A stretch of 64,000 nt of DNA from Pseudomonas sp. Irchel 3E13 (GTDB taxonomy: Bacteria; Pseudomonadota; Gammaproteobacteria; Pseudomonadales; Pseudomonadaceae). Positions 17,599 to 25,963 of the stretch are shown here, in pieces (position 1 is the first letter of the stretch; every line of letters begins with the position of its first letter). The translations under genes were made by a program, and so were the position numbers. Location: the NCBI RefSeq assembly GCF_900187455.1, contig NZ_FYDX01000009.1, positions 310,001 to 374,000 of the forward strand, read 5' to 3'. Below the pieces are notes generated by a model. That model was not told where the DNA came from, made no database searches, and saw only the letters and a list, made by a program, of their open reading frames with translations.

Positions 17599-17641
17599 CT
17601 GTCCCAGTACACTTGGGAACTGTTCCGGTATTCTGTGCCGG
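17599..17641 (+). promoter_or_regulatory. Direct repeats upstream of the MocR-family gene
   Basis: Three near-identical 9-mers, CTGTCCCAG (17599), CTGTTCCGG (17620) and CTGTGCCGG (17633), precede the regulator's start by 45-90 bp. MocR-type regulators commonly bind such direct repeats at their own or divergent promoters, so an autoregulatory site is likely. Confidence 0.45.
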
Positions 17642-17685
17642 CTTGTACAAGAATAACCAGATTGCCTGCGTGCCGAGAGTGGATC

Positions 17686-19131
17686 ATGACCAACCTGTTG
17701 CTTTATCAGCGTATCGCTCAGCAGCTCGCCGAAGATATTCGGCGTGGTGTCTATCAGCCGGGTGAGCGTGTGCCGTCCGTGCGCAAGATGAGCTCACAGT
17801 TGAATGTCAGCCATGCAACCGTGCTCCAGGCCTACGCCAACCTGGAAGACCAGGGGCTGATCCGGGCTCGGCCGCAATCGGGTTATTACGTTCACCAGAC
17901 CCCGGCGTTGACGGCGTCGACCCCGGATATCGCGCGGGTTGAGCGACCGGGGCTGGTCACTCGCGCCAGCATCATCCAGCAGGTCCTGGACGAAGCGCGC
18001 CGGGACGGTGTTTTCCCGTTGGGCGCGGCGGTGCCCCATGTCGATTACCTGCCGGTGCGGGCGCTGCACCAGCAATTGGCCAAGGTCACGCGCTTCCAGA
18101 GTCCGCGGGCCTTCAGCTATATGTTCAGCCCTGGCTTCGAGCCGCTGCGCCGGCAGATTGCAATTCGCATGCGTGATGCCGGGGTGATTGTCGATCCTTC
18201 CGAGATCGTGGTGACTCACGGTTGCGTTGATGCGCTGCAAATGTCTTTGCGCGTGCTGACCCGGCCGGGAGACCTGATCGCCGCCGAATCGCCGACCTAC
18301 TACGGTCTGTTGCAACTGGCCGACCTGCTGGGCTTGAAAGTGATCGAGATCCCCAGTGATCCGTCCACCGGCATCAGTCTGGAAGCCCTGCAACTTGCGG
18401 CCAATCAATGGTCCATCAAGGCGCTGGTGCTCACGGCGAGGCTGAGCAACCCGCTGGGCGGTACCATTCCGGAAGATCGCCAGAAACAACTGCTGCGCCT
18501 GGCCTCGGATTTCAATATCCAGATCATCGAAGACGATATCTACGGCGAGTTGATGTTCGAGCAGGGCAAGAGCAAATCGCTCAAGGCGTTCGACCGGCTG
18601 GATCGTGTCATCTACTGTTCGAGTTTTTCCAAGACCCTGTCGCCAGGCGTGCGGATCGGCTGGATGATCGCTGGCAACTACCAGCAGGAGATCCAGCGGC
18701 TACAGACATTCAGCACCCACTCCGCGTGCAGCGTGACACAAATGGGTGTAGCGGCTTATCTGGAAAACGGTGGTTACGATCGACACCTGCGCTTCATTCG
18801 CCAGGAATACCGCAAGAACCTCAGTGCCTATCAGTTGGCGGTTCAGCAGTATTTCCCGGAAGGCACCCAGATGACCCGGCCCACCGGTGGTTTCATTCTG
18901 TGGGTCAGTCTGCCTGGGCGGGTCAATACCCAGGAGTTGCATGTGCGTGCGCTGCAGCAGGGCATCAGTATCGCGCCGGGGCTGATCTTCAGTAACACCG
19001 AGCAATTCAATCACTGCATTCGCCTCAACTGCGGCATTCCGTGGAATCGGGAGGCGGAGCGGGTATTGATGACGTTGGGGATGCTGGCCAATCAGCTATG
19101 TCAGGAAACTGCAAATAATGGCTATCTGTAG
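17686..19131 (+). CDS. MocR/PdxR-family regulator (GntR DNA-binding domain fused to aminotransferase fold)
   Basis: The 481-residue protein has an N-terminal GntR winged helix (about 1-70; RRGVYQPGERVPSVRKMSSQLNVSHATVLQAYANLEDQGLI is the typical pattern, cut here by residue 45). It continues into a fold-type I aminotransferase-like domain with the PLP lysine in SSFSKTLSPGVRIGW. The start was placed at the ATG giving MTNLLLYQRIAQ. Such proteins use PLP or an amino-acid/PLP adduct as effector. The regulated metabolic gene is not evident among the neighbours. Confidence 0.9.
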   Translation: MTNLLLYQRIAQQLAEDIRRGVYQPGERVPSVRKMSSQLNVSHATVLQAYANLEDQGLIRARPQSGYYVHQTPALTASTPDIARVERPGLVTRASIIQQVLDEARRDGVFPLGAAVPHVDYLPVRALHQQLAKVTRFQSPRAFSYMFSPGFEPLRRQIAIRMRDAGVIVDPSEIVVTHGCVDALQMSLRVLTRPGDLIAAESPTYYGLLQLADLLGLKVIEIPSDPSTGISLEALQLAANQWSIKALVLTARLSNPLGGTIPEDRQKQLLRLASDFNIQIIEDDIYGELMFEQGKSKSLKAFDRLDRVIYCSSFSKTLSPGVRIGWMIAGNYQQEIQRLQTFSTHSACSVTQMGVAAYLENGGYDRHLRFIRQEYRKNLSAYQLAVQQYFPEGTQMTRPTGGFILWVSLPGRVNTQELHVRALQQGISIAPGLIFSNTEQFNHCIRLNCGIPWNREAERVLMTLGMLANQLCQETANNGYL

Positions 19132-19200
19132 CTGACGGACTTGTCAGGCGCGCTTGGAACGCGGAGCATAGCGGCTTTCATGGAGTGCTTGTTGTTGTCT

Positions 19201-19725
19201 ATGACTGTATTACGGCGTGGCGGATTGGTATTAATTGGGCTGTTCGCGGTATCGCTGATGGACTCCGCGATGGCCGCGTCCGCTCCTCAGTCCGTTTTGC
19301 TGGCCGAAGCAAAGCCTCAAGAGCAGAAAGCCAGCACTGCCAGCCAGAAGAAACAGCCCGCGCAGCCGGCGGCAAAAGCCCAGCCCGCAGCCCGGCAGAA
19401 GGCCGTACCTGCGAAAAAGGCGCCGGTCAGAGCCAGCAAGACCGCTAGCCGAAAAAAAGCGGATGCGATCGCTGCGCCGCTGCCCAAGGCCAAACTCGAT
19501 CTGACCTTGCCACCTGACATGGTCAAGGAAATGAAGTCTGTCGAGCAGATCGAGGCGGAAGTGCGCAAGCCGCTGCTGCCTTCGATGTTCGGGGAAAAAC
19601 CTGCGGCCGAAAGTCCATTCCAGCTCAACGGGCGTTTGCTGAGCAACGAAATGCAATTGCAGTTGCGCAACGATAGTCGCCAGGACATCGAAGGCGCTGC
19701 TATCGATTTCGAATTCAAGCAATAG
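19201..19725 (+). CDS. Exported Lys/Ala/Pro-rich protein of unknown function
   Basis: The 174-residue protein has a signal peptide (about residues 1-28, ending DSAMA-ASA). A basic low-complexity linker of Ala, Lys, Pro and Gln follows (about 35-90). The more ordered C-terminal segment has two short halves, LDLTLPPDMVKEMKSVEQIE and FQLNGRLLSNEMQLQLRNDS. An in-frame ATG at 19180 would add seven residues; neither start has a strong ribosome-binding site. The linker resembles the low-complexity part of IF-2, which can cause misannotation, but no GTPase domain is present. Function unknown. Confidence 0.7.
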   Translation: MTVLRRGGLVLIGLFAVSLMDSAMAASAPQSVLLAEAKPQEQKASTASQKKQPAQPAAKAQPAARQKAVPAKKAPVRASKTASRKKADAIAAPLPKAKLDLTLPPDMVKEMKSVEQIEAEVRKPLLPSMFGEKPAAESPFQLNGRLLSNEMQLQLRNDSRQDIEGAAIDFEFKQ

Positions 19726-19846
19726 CGTCAAAACGAGAACCACCCAGTCAGCAATATTTCATTTGGCCGGTAATTTCAAACGGTTGTTTTAGTCGTTACT
19801 ATCCTTCCTATCTGCATCATTTGCTCTTTCCGAGGTCTACCACGTC

Positions 19847-20101
19847 ATGAAGTGCCGCGAAGGCTGTGGCGCCTGCTGCATAGCTCCGTCGATCAGTTCG
19901 TTCATTCCTGGAATGCCTGATGGCAAGCCGGCTGGCGAGCGCTGTATTCATCTGTCCGCCATCAATCTGTGTGATTTGTTCGGCAAGCCGGAAAGGCCGG
20001 CAGTCTGTTCGGGCTTCAAGGCGGACACAGAGGTATGCGGGAGTGACCGTGACGAGGCTATCAAGCTCATCGGCTGGTGGGAGCAAATGACGGCGGCCTG
20101 A
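19847..20101 (+). CDS. YkgJ-family Cys-cluster protein
   Basis: The 84-residue protein has Cys residues in CREGCGACC, CIHL, NLCDLF, AVCSGF and VCG, the pattern of the YkgJ/UPF0153 zinc- or iron-chelating family. It is cytoplasmic, with no signal. It lies 36 bp upstream of the START-domain gene. Its function is not established. The size is typical of the short Pseudomonas members. Confidence 0.85.
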   Translation: MKCREGCGACCIAPSISSFIPGMPDGKPAGERCIHLSAINLCDLFGKPERPAVCSGFKADTEVCGSDRDEAIKLIGWWEQMTAA

Positions 20102-20136
20102 ATGCTGGATCACCGACCAATAAGGAAAACAACCGG

Positions 20137-20739
20137 ATGAGATCGTTCAAGCGTGTAGCGGTAATCGTAGGTTTGAGTGCGTTGTCGACTTTGGCTTTCG
20201 CTGAGCAATGGGAGGAGGTCAAGAGCGCGGACGGTATCAAGGTTTCCCTCAGCAAAGTGGAGGGCTCCGATTACAAGGCATACCGCGGCGTAGTCCTGAT
20301 CAAGGCGCCCATTGCGAAAATTCGGGCGCTGCAGGAGGACGTTGCCGGTTCTTGCGCGTGGATTCACGAGTGCAAATTGCAGAAGCTGCTCAAGCACGAA
20401 GGCGACCAGAGCTGGACCTACGCGCAGTTCAACACGCCATGGCCGGTGACGCCGCGTGATTCCGTGTTGCATGTGACGACCACCCAGGACGCTGATGGCA
20501 GTGTGACGCGCAAAATCGAAGGCGTGAGCACCTATCTGCCGGAAGAGAAGGGCTTCGTACGGGTGGCGACTGCCAATGGCTACTGGAAACTGGTTCCGAA
20601 AGGCGATGCCACCGAAGTGACGTATCAGTTGCACACCAACCCGGGCGGTAGCGTGCCTTCCATGGTCGCGAACAAGTTCGTCGTGGATGCGCCTTTCAAT
20701 ACGCTCAAGGCATTGAAAGAGAAAGCTGAAAAACCTTGA
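20137..20739 (+). CDS. Exported START-domain lipid-binding-like protein
   Basis: The 200-residue protein has a signal peptide (cleavage near TLAFAEQW). A single START/SRPBCC helix-grip domain follows (about 25-195), with the features VKSADGIKVSLSKVEGSDYKAYRG, a conserved AWIHEC and QFNTPWPVTPRDSV. The start at 20137 has AAGGA upstream. Bacterial exported START proteins probably bind a hydrophobic ligand in the periplasm; the ligand here is unknown. Confidence 0.85.
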   Translation: MRSFKRVAVIVGLSALSTLAFAEQWEEVKSADGIKVSLSKVEGSDYKAYRGVVLIKAPIAKIRALQEDVAGSCAWIHECKLQKLLKHEGDQSWTYAQFNTPWPVTPRDSVLHVTTTQDADGSVTRKIEGVSTYLPEEKGFVRVATANGYWKLVPKGDATEVTYQLHTNPGGSVPSMVANKFVVDAPFNTLKALKEKAEKP

Positions 20740-20801
20740 TGTGAGCATTACAGTTATCGAGACGTGTAGCGTTATCGATAACTGTACGTTTCAAGGGCAA
20801 T

Positions 20802-20832
20802 AAAAAAGGCTGCCATCAGGCAGCCTTTTTTT
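20802..20832. terminator. Bidirectional terminator between the START gene and gltA
   Basis: AAAAAAGGCTGCC (20802-20814) and GGCAGCCTTTTTTT (20819-20832) form a perfect stem with a four-base loop, with A- and T-runs on either side serving both convergent genes. Confidence 0.93.
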
Positions 20833-20847
20833 GCGTTCGGCCGAAGC

Positions 20848-22137
20848 TTACTTGCGGTCTTCCAGCTTGATCAGGTCGCGGGACTCGTAGCCGGTGTACA
20901 GCTGGCGAGGACGGCCGATCTTGTAAGGGCTGGAGAGCATTTCTTTCCAGTGCGAGATCCAGCCGACGGTACGCGCCAGGGCGAAGATCACGGTGAACAT
21001 ACTGGTTGGAATGCCGATTGCCTTCAGGATGATGCCCGAGTAGAAGTCGACGTTCGGGTACAGCGAACGCTCGATGAAGTAAGGATCGGTAAGGGCGATC
21101 TCTTCCAGGCGCATGGCCAGTTCGAGCTGCGGATCGTTGGTGATGCCCAGCTCGCGCAGGACTTCGTCGCAGGTCTGCTTCATCACGGTGGCACGCGGGT
21201 CGCGGTTCTTGTAAACGCGGTGACCGAAGCCCATGAGTTTGAACGGGTCGTTCTTGTCCTTTGCCTTGGCGATGAATTTGTCGATGTTCGAAACATCGCC
21301 GATTTCATCCAGCATGGTCAGTACGGCTTCGTTCGCACCGCCGTGGGCAGGGCCCCACAGTGCGGCGATACCGGCGGCGATACAGGCAAACGGGTTGGCA
21401 CCCGACGAGCCGGCCAGACGCACGGTGGAGGTGGACGCATTCTGTTCGTGGTCGGCGTGGAGGATGAAGATCCGGTCCATTGCCTTGGCCAGTACCGGGC
21501 TGATCGGTTTGATCTCGCACGGGGTGTTGAACATCATGTGCAGGAAGTTCTCGGCATACGACAGGTCGTTGCGCGGGTACATCATGGGCTGGCCCATGGA
21601 GTACTTGTAGACCATCGCGGCCAGGGTCGGCATCTTGGCGACCAGGCGAACGGCGGAGATTTCCCGGTGCTGCGGGTTATTGATGTCCAGCGAGTCATGG
21701 TAGAACGCCGACAGGGCGCCAACCACGCCGCACATGACGGCCATCGGGTGGGCGTCGCGGCGGAAGCCGTTGAAGAAGGACTTCAACTGCTCATGCACCA
21801 TGGTGTGGTTCTTCACGGTGCTGACGAACTGAGCCTTCTGCTCGGCATTCGGCAGTTCGCCGTTGAGCAGCAGGTAGCAGGTTTCGAGGTAGTCGGATTG
21901 CTGGGCGAGCTGTTCGATCGGGTAGCCGCGATGCAGCAGGATGCCCTTGTCGCCATCAATGTAGGTGATCTTCGACTCGCAAGATGCGGTCGCCATGAAA
22001 CCAGGGTCGAAAGTGAAGTGACCCGTGGCCCCCAACCCTCTGACGTCGATAACATCTGGACCAACGGTGCCGGTTAAAATGGGCAGCTCGACGGGGGCTG
22101 CGCCCTCGATGATCAACTGCGCTTTTTTGTCAGCCAT
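20848..22137 (-). CDS. gltA: Citrate synthase (type II)
   Basis: The 429-residue type II citrate synthase condenses oxaloacetate with acetyl-CoA at the entry of the TCA cycle. Visible active-site segments include the His of ILHADHEQNASTSTVRLAGSS, the FGHRVYKNRDPRA motif with its catalytic His, and FYSGI near the C-terminus with a catalytic Asp just before it (YPNVDFYSG). The N-terminal beta domain typical of the allosteric Gram-negative enzyme is present. It is divergent from sdhC, and a strong sigma-70 promoter lies at 22196-22223. Confidence 0.98.
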   Translation of the reverse strand: MADKKAQLIIEGAAPVELPILTGTVGPDVIDVRGLGATGHFTFDPGFMATASCESKITYIDGDKGILLHRGYPIEQLAQQSDYLETCYLLLNGELPNAEQKAQFVSTVKNHTMVHEQLKSFFNGFRRDAHPMAVMCGVVGALSAFYHDSLDINNPQHREISAVRLVAKMPTLAAMVYKYSMGQPMMYPRNDLSYAENFLHMMFNTPCEIKPISPVLAKAMDRIFILHADHEQNASTSTVRLAGSSGANPFACIAAGIAALWGPAHGGANEAVLTMLDEIGDVSNIDKFIAKAKDKNDPFKLMGFGHRVYKNRDPRATVMKQTCDEVLRELGITNDPQLELAMRLEEIALTDPYFIERSLYPNVDFYSGIILKAIGIPTSMFTVIFALARTVGWISHWKEMLSSPYKIGRPRQLYTGYESRDLIKLEDRK

Positions 22138-22195
22138 GTGGCCTCCTATTAATGCTTGAAATCATCTGACAGACCCCCCACGCAGGGCCCGCACC

Positions 22196-22223
22196 ACTAT
22201 AGTGAGATAAATTCGAATGTCAA
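22196..22223 (-). promoter_or_regulatory. Sigma-70 promoter of gltA
   Basis: On the minus strand a perfect TTGACA (22223-22218), a 16-base spacer and TATAGT (22201-22196) lie about 60 bp upstream of the gltA start. The 351-bp gap 22138-22488 holds this promoter and the divergent sdh promoter. Confidence 0.75.
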
Positions 22224-22337
22224 TTTGCCTAAAGCACGGTTGTAATGGGCCTTAGGCCCTGTTTTTCCTCGAAATTGGCGCCCATTTACGCCTTTTGTTC
22301 GGTAAAGGCAATGCGCTATTTGGGCTAGCCCTTCACG

Positions 22338-22366
22338 TTGTCATTAGTAGCCTAACTGTCTATACT
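22338..22366 (+). promoter_or_regulatory. Sigma-70 promoter of sdhCDAB
   Basis: TTGTCA (22338-22343), 17 bases and TATACT (22361-22366) form a good sigma-70 promoter, leaving a leader of about 115 nt before the GTG of sdhC. Confidence 0.7.
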
Positions 22367-22488
22367 CGGCACCCGACCGCCAGGGGCTTTCTTGCCCGTC
22401 TCACTGGGGGTCGCCGCTCCCTGGGTGGTGGGTACCTGACCAGTACACTTACCAACAACTTTGCCCTGATTGCTAGGGGCTCTTCAGT

Positions 22489-22875
22489 GTGAAAAAAGCC
22501 GTGAAAAGCCAACGACCTGTAAACCTAGACCTAAGGACCATCAAACTCCCGATCACCGCTTACACGTCCATTCTCCACCGCATCTCCGGCGTTATTCTGT
22601 TCCTGGGCCTGGCCATCATGCTTTATGCATTGGGCAAATCCCTGGGTTCCGAAGAAGGCTTTGGTGAGGTGAAGGCGTGTCTGACCAGTCCGCTGGCCAA
22701 GTTCGTGTTCTGGGGCCTGCTGTCCGCCTTGCTGTATCACCTGGTGGCCGGTGTGCGCCATCTGATCATGGACATGGGCATCGGTGAGACGCTGGAAGGC
22801 GGCAAACTGGGCTCGAAAATTGTCATCGTCATCTCCGTGGTGGTGATCGTTCTGGCGGGAGTTTGGATATGGTAA
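22489..22875 (+). CDS. sdhC: Succinate dehydrogenase cytochrome b556 subunit
   Basis: The 128-residue membrane anchor has three transmembrane helices. The family signature RPVNLDLRTIKLPITAY and SILHRISG (Ser and Arg near the quinone site) come before TM1, and heme-ligand His84 or so lies in YHLVAGVRHLIMD. The start is GTG with AGGGG upstream. The stop overlaps sdhD (ATGGTAA). With SdhD it binds heme b and ubiquinone and anchors SdhAB to the inner membrane. Confidence 0.95.
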   Translation: MKKAVKSQRPVNLDLRTIKLPITAYTSILHRISGVILFLGLAIMLYALGKSLGSEEGFGEVKACLTSPLAKFVFWGLLSALLYHLVAGVRHLIMDMGIGETLEGGKLGSKIVIVISVVVIVLAGVWIW

Positions 22876-23237
22876 CCAACGTCACGAACCTTTCGCGTTC
22901 GGGCCTCTATGACTGGATGGCGCAGCGCGTTTCTGCGGTCGTTCTCGCGGCTTACTTCATTTTCCTGATCGGCTACCTGGTGGCGCACCCTGGCATCGAA
23001 TATGCCCAGTGGCACGCCCTGTTCTCCAATAACGCGATGCGTATCTTCAGCTTGCTGGCACTGGTTGCCCTGGGCGCTCACGCCTGGGTCGGCATGTGGA
23101 CCATTGCAACCGACTACCTGACGCCAATGGCGTTCGGCAAGTCGGCTACAGCGATACGTTTCCTGTTCCAGGCGGTATGTGGTGTCGCGATGTTCGCGTA
23201 CTTCGTCTGGGGTGTGCAGATTCTCTGGGGTATCTGA
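22869..23237 (+). CDS. sdhD: Succinate dehydrogenase membrane anchor subunit
   Basis: The 122-residue protein has three transmembrane helices. The N-terminal YDWMAQRVSAVVLAAYFIF matches the SdhD family, with the Arg and Asp/Trp residues near the quinone site. LGAHAWVGMWTIATDYL contains the likely heme-ligand His. The ATG at 22869 overlaps the sdhC stop by seven bases; an in-frame TTG two codons earlier is less likely. It completes the membrane half of complex II. Confidence 0.94.
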   Translation: MVTNVTNLSRSGLYDWMAQRVSAVVLAAYFIFLIGYLVAHPGIEYAQWHALFSNNAMRIFSLLALVALGAHAWVGMWTIATDYLTPMAFGKSATAIRFLFQAVCGVAMFAYFVWGVQILWGI

Positions 23238-23240
23238 TTC

Positions 23241-25013
23241 ATGGCTATCATTCCAACGATTTCTTTCGACGCCATCATTGTTGGTGGCGGCGGTGCCGGC
23301 ATGCGCGCTGCGCTGCAACTGGCCCAGGGCGGTCACAAGACGGCCGTGATCACCAAGGTGTTCCCGACCCGTTCGCACACCGTATCGGCCCAGGGTGGGA
23401 TCACCTGCGCAATCGCTTCGGCTGACCCGAACGATGACTGGCGCTGGCATATGTACGATACCGTCAAAGGCTCCGACTACATCGGTGACCAGGACGCTAT
23501 CGAATATATGTGCCAGGAAGGTCCTGCCGCGGTATTTGAGCTGGACCACATGGGTCTGCCGTTCTCCCGTACCGAAACCGGTCGTATCTACCAGCGTCCG
23601 TTCGGCGGTCAGTCCAAGGACTTCGGTAAAGGTGGCCAGGCCGCCCGTACCTGCGCCGCTTCCGACCGTACCGGTCACGCACTGCTGCACACCCTGTATC
23701 AGGGCAACCTGAAAGCAGGCACCACCTTCCTGAACGAGTACTACGCTGTTGACCTGGTGAAGAACCAGGACGGCGCGTTCGTCGGTGTGATCGCAATCTG
23801 CATCGAAACCGGCGAAACCCAGTACATCCGTGCCAAGGCAACGGTACTGGCTACCGGCGGTGCAGGTCGTATCTACTCGTCGACCACCAACGCCCTGATC
23901 AACACCGGTGACGGCGTTGGCATGGCACTGCGTGCTGGCGTTCCGGTGCAAGACATCGAAATGTGGCAGTTCCACCCAACCGGCATCGCCGGCGCAGGTG
24001 TACTGGTCACCGAAGGTTGCCGCGGTGAAGGCGGTTACCTGATCAACAAGCACGGCGAGCGTTTCATGGAACGCTACGCGCCAAACGCCAAGGACCTTGC
24101 TGGTCGTGACGTTGTGGCCCGTTCCATGGTCAAGGAAATCATCGCCGGTAACGGCTGTGGCCCTAACGGCGACCACGTGATGCTGAAACTCGACCACCTC
24201 GGTGAAGAAGTTCTGCACAGCCGCCTGCCAGGTATCTGTGAGTTGTCCAAGACCTTCGCTCACGTTGACCCGGTCGTTGCTCCGGTTCCAGTCGTTCCAA
24301 CCTGCCACTACATGATGGGCGGCGTTGCCACCAACATTCATGGCCAGGCGATGACCCAGGATGCCGACGGTGTGGATCACATCATTCCTGGTCTGTTCGC
24401 CGTAGGCGAAGTGGCGTGCGTATCGGTTCACGGTGCCAACCGCCTGGGCGGCAACTCGCTGCTCGACCTGGTGGTCTTCGGCCGCGCTGCCGGCCTGCAC
24501 CTGGAAAAAGCGCTGACCGACGGTATCGAATACCGCGACGCCAGCGACACCGACATCGAAGTTGCCCTGAACCGTCTGAACAAGCTCAACGAGCGCACTT
24601 CCGGCGAAGACGTTGCAACCCTGCGTCGCGAGCTGCAGAGCTGCATGCAGAACTACTTCGGTGTGTTCCGTACTGGCGAATACATGCAGAAGGGCATCGA
24701 GCAACTGGCTGGCCTGCGCGAGCGTATCGCCAACGTCAAGATCAGCGACAAGTCCCAGGCCTTCAACACCGCGCGTATCGAAGCGCTGGAGCTGCAGAAC
24801 CTGCTGGAAGTTGCCGAAGCAACCGCCATCGCGGCCGAAGTTCGTAAAGAGTCCCGCGGCGCTCACGCCCGTGAAGACTACGAAGACCGTGACGACGAAA
24901 ACTGGCTGTGCCACACCCTGTACTTCCCAGGTGAGAAGCGGGTTGCCAAACGTGCAGTCAACTTCGCGCCGAAGACCGTACCGGCGTTCGAACCAAAAGT
25001 CCGGACTTACTAA
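23241..25013 (+). CDS. sdhA: Succinate dehydrogenase flavoprotein subunit
   Basis: The 590-residue catalytic subunit carries the FAD-binding GGGGAGMRAALQLA and the covalent flavin His in RSHTVSAQGG (about residue 45). Substrate-site motifs HPTGIAGAGVLVTEGCRGEGG and the family's C-terminal Arg/His-rich segment HAREDYEDRDDENWLCHTLYF are also present. It oxidises succinate to fumarate and reduces FAD, handing electrons to SdhB. It starts three bases after sdhD. Length is standard. Confidence 0.98.
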   Translation: MAIIPTISFDAIIVGGGGAGMRAALQLAQGGHKTAVITKVFPTRSHTVSAQGGITCAIASADPNDDWRWHMYDTVKGSDYIGDQDAIEYMCQEGPAAVFELDHMGLPFSRTETGRIYQRPFGGQSKDFGKGGQAARTCAASDRTGHALLHTLYQGNLKAGTTFLNEYYAVDLVKNQDGAFVGVIAICIETGETQYIRAKATVLATGGAGRIYSSTTNALINTGDGVGMALRAGVPVQDIEMWQFHPTGIAGAGVLVTEGCRGEGGYLINKHGERFMERYAPNAKDLAGRDVVARSMVKEIIAGNGCGPNGDHVMLKLDHLGEEVLHSRLPGICELSKTFAHVDPVVAPVPVVPTCHYMMGGVATNIHGQAMTQDADGVDHIIPGLFAVGEVACVSVHGANRLGGNSLLDLVVFGRAAGLHLEKALTDGIEYRDASDTDIEVALNRLNKLNERTSGEDVATLRRELQSCMQNYFGVFRTGEYMQKGIEQLAGLRERIANVKISDKSQAFNTARIEALELQNLLEVAEATAIAAEVRKESRGAHAREDYEDRDDENWLCHTLYFPGEKRVAKRAVNFAPKTVPAFEPKVRTY

Positions 25014-25024
25014 GGGTGGCCGCT

Positions 25025-25729
25025 ATGTTGCAAGTCGAAGTTTATCGTTACAACCCGGACACCGACTCGGCACCTAAAACCCAGGTGTTCCAGGTCGATA
25101 CCGGTGGCAAGGACCTGATGGTGCTGGACGTACTGGCGCTGATCAAGGAGCAGGACGAGGGCTTCTCCTATCGTCGCTCCTGCCGTGAAGGCGTTTGCGG
25201 TTCCGACGGCATGAACATCAACGGCAAGAACGGCCTGGCGTGCATCACGCCGCTGTCCGCTGTCGTAAAAGGTAACAAGTTGGTCGTGCGTCCGCTGCCT
25301 GGTTTGCCGGTTATCCGTGACCTGGTCGTCGACATGAGCATCTTCTACAAGCAGTACGAGAAGGTGAAGCCATTCCTGCAGAACGACACGCCGGCTCCGG
25401 CCATCGAGCGTCTGCAGTCGCCGGAAGAGCGCGAAAAGCTGGACGGTCTGTACGAGTGCATCCTGTGCGCTTGCTGCTCGACTTCCTGCCCGTCGTTCTG
25501 GTGGAACCCGGACAAGTTCCTGGGTCCAGCCGCTCTGCTGCAAGCCTATCGCTTCCTGGCCGACAGCCGTGACACCAAAACCCAGGAGCGCCTGGCGTCC
25601 CTGGATGACCCGTTCAGCGTATTCCGCTGCCGCGGGATCATGAACTGCGTAAACGTTTGCCCTAAAGGTCTGAACCCGACCAAGGCAATCGGCCACGTTC
25701 GTAACATGCTGCTGCAAAGCGGCACCTGA
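25025..25729 (+). CDS. sdhB: Succinate dehydrogenase iron-sulfur subunit
   Basis: The 234-residue protein has all three cluster motifs: 2Fe-2S in SCREGVCGSDGMNINGKNGL with its trailing Cys, 4Fe-4S in CILCACCSTSCPSFWW, and 3Fe-4S in CRGIMNCVNVCPKGLNP. The ATG at 25025 gives MLQVEVYRYNPD and has AAGGGTGG upstream, so it is preferred over an in-frame GTG at 25016. It transfers electrons from SdhA to ubiquinone in SdhCD. Confidence 0.97.
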   Translation: MLQVEVYRYNPDTDSAPKTQVFQVDTGGKDLMVLDVLALIKEQDEGFSYRRSCREGVCGSDGMNINGKNGLACITPLSAVVKGNKLVVRPLPGLPVIRDLVVDMSIFYKQYEKVKPFLQNDTPAPAIERLQSPEEREKLDGLYECILCACCSTSCPSFWWNPDKFLGPAALLQAYRFLADSRDTKTQERLASLDDPFSVFRCRGIMNCVNVCPKGLNPTKAIGHVRNMLLQSGT

Positions 25730-25760
25730 TTCAAAAAGTGTTGTAGCCGTAGAACGCCAA

Positions 25761-25861
25761 GGTGCGGGCATCAGCCCGCACCGAGGTGAAACCCGAGCAA
25801 GGGTCAAAAGCCCGAGCTTGACCTATGAAGATATGAGACCAGCAGGGGCATCCGGGCTGGT
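25761..25861 (+). promoter_or_regulatory. Structured leader between sdhB and sucA
   Basis: A perfect 9-bp hairpin (GGTGCGGGC-atca-GCCCGCACC, 25761-25782) and a second short stem (ACCAGC / GCTGGT, 25838-25861) lie in the 234-bp gap. Neither has a T-run. They may stabilise or process the sdh-suc transcript; no gene is seen here. Confidence 0.45.
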
Positions 25862-25963
25862 ACCCGGTAAATCTGCGGGATCCTTGGTGGCTTGGTTTGC
25901 TGACGTGATTCCAGGCTTTCGTGGTTCTTGCCGATCGAGGCCCCTAACCGAGGGTGACCAAGC

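Noticed and set aside
19201..19725. Translation initiation factor IF-2-like protein
   Set aside because: Only the low-complexity Lys/Ala/Pro stretch is similar; there is a signal peptide and no GTPase domain.
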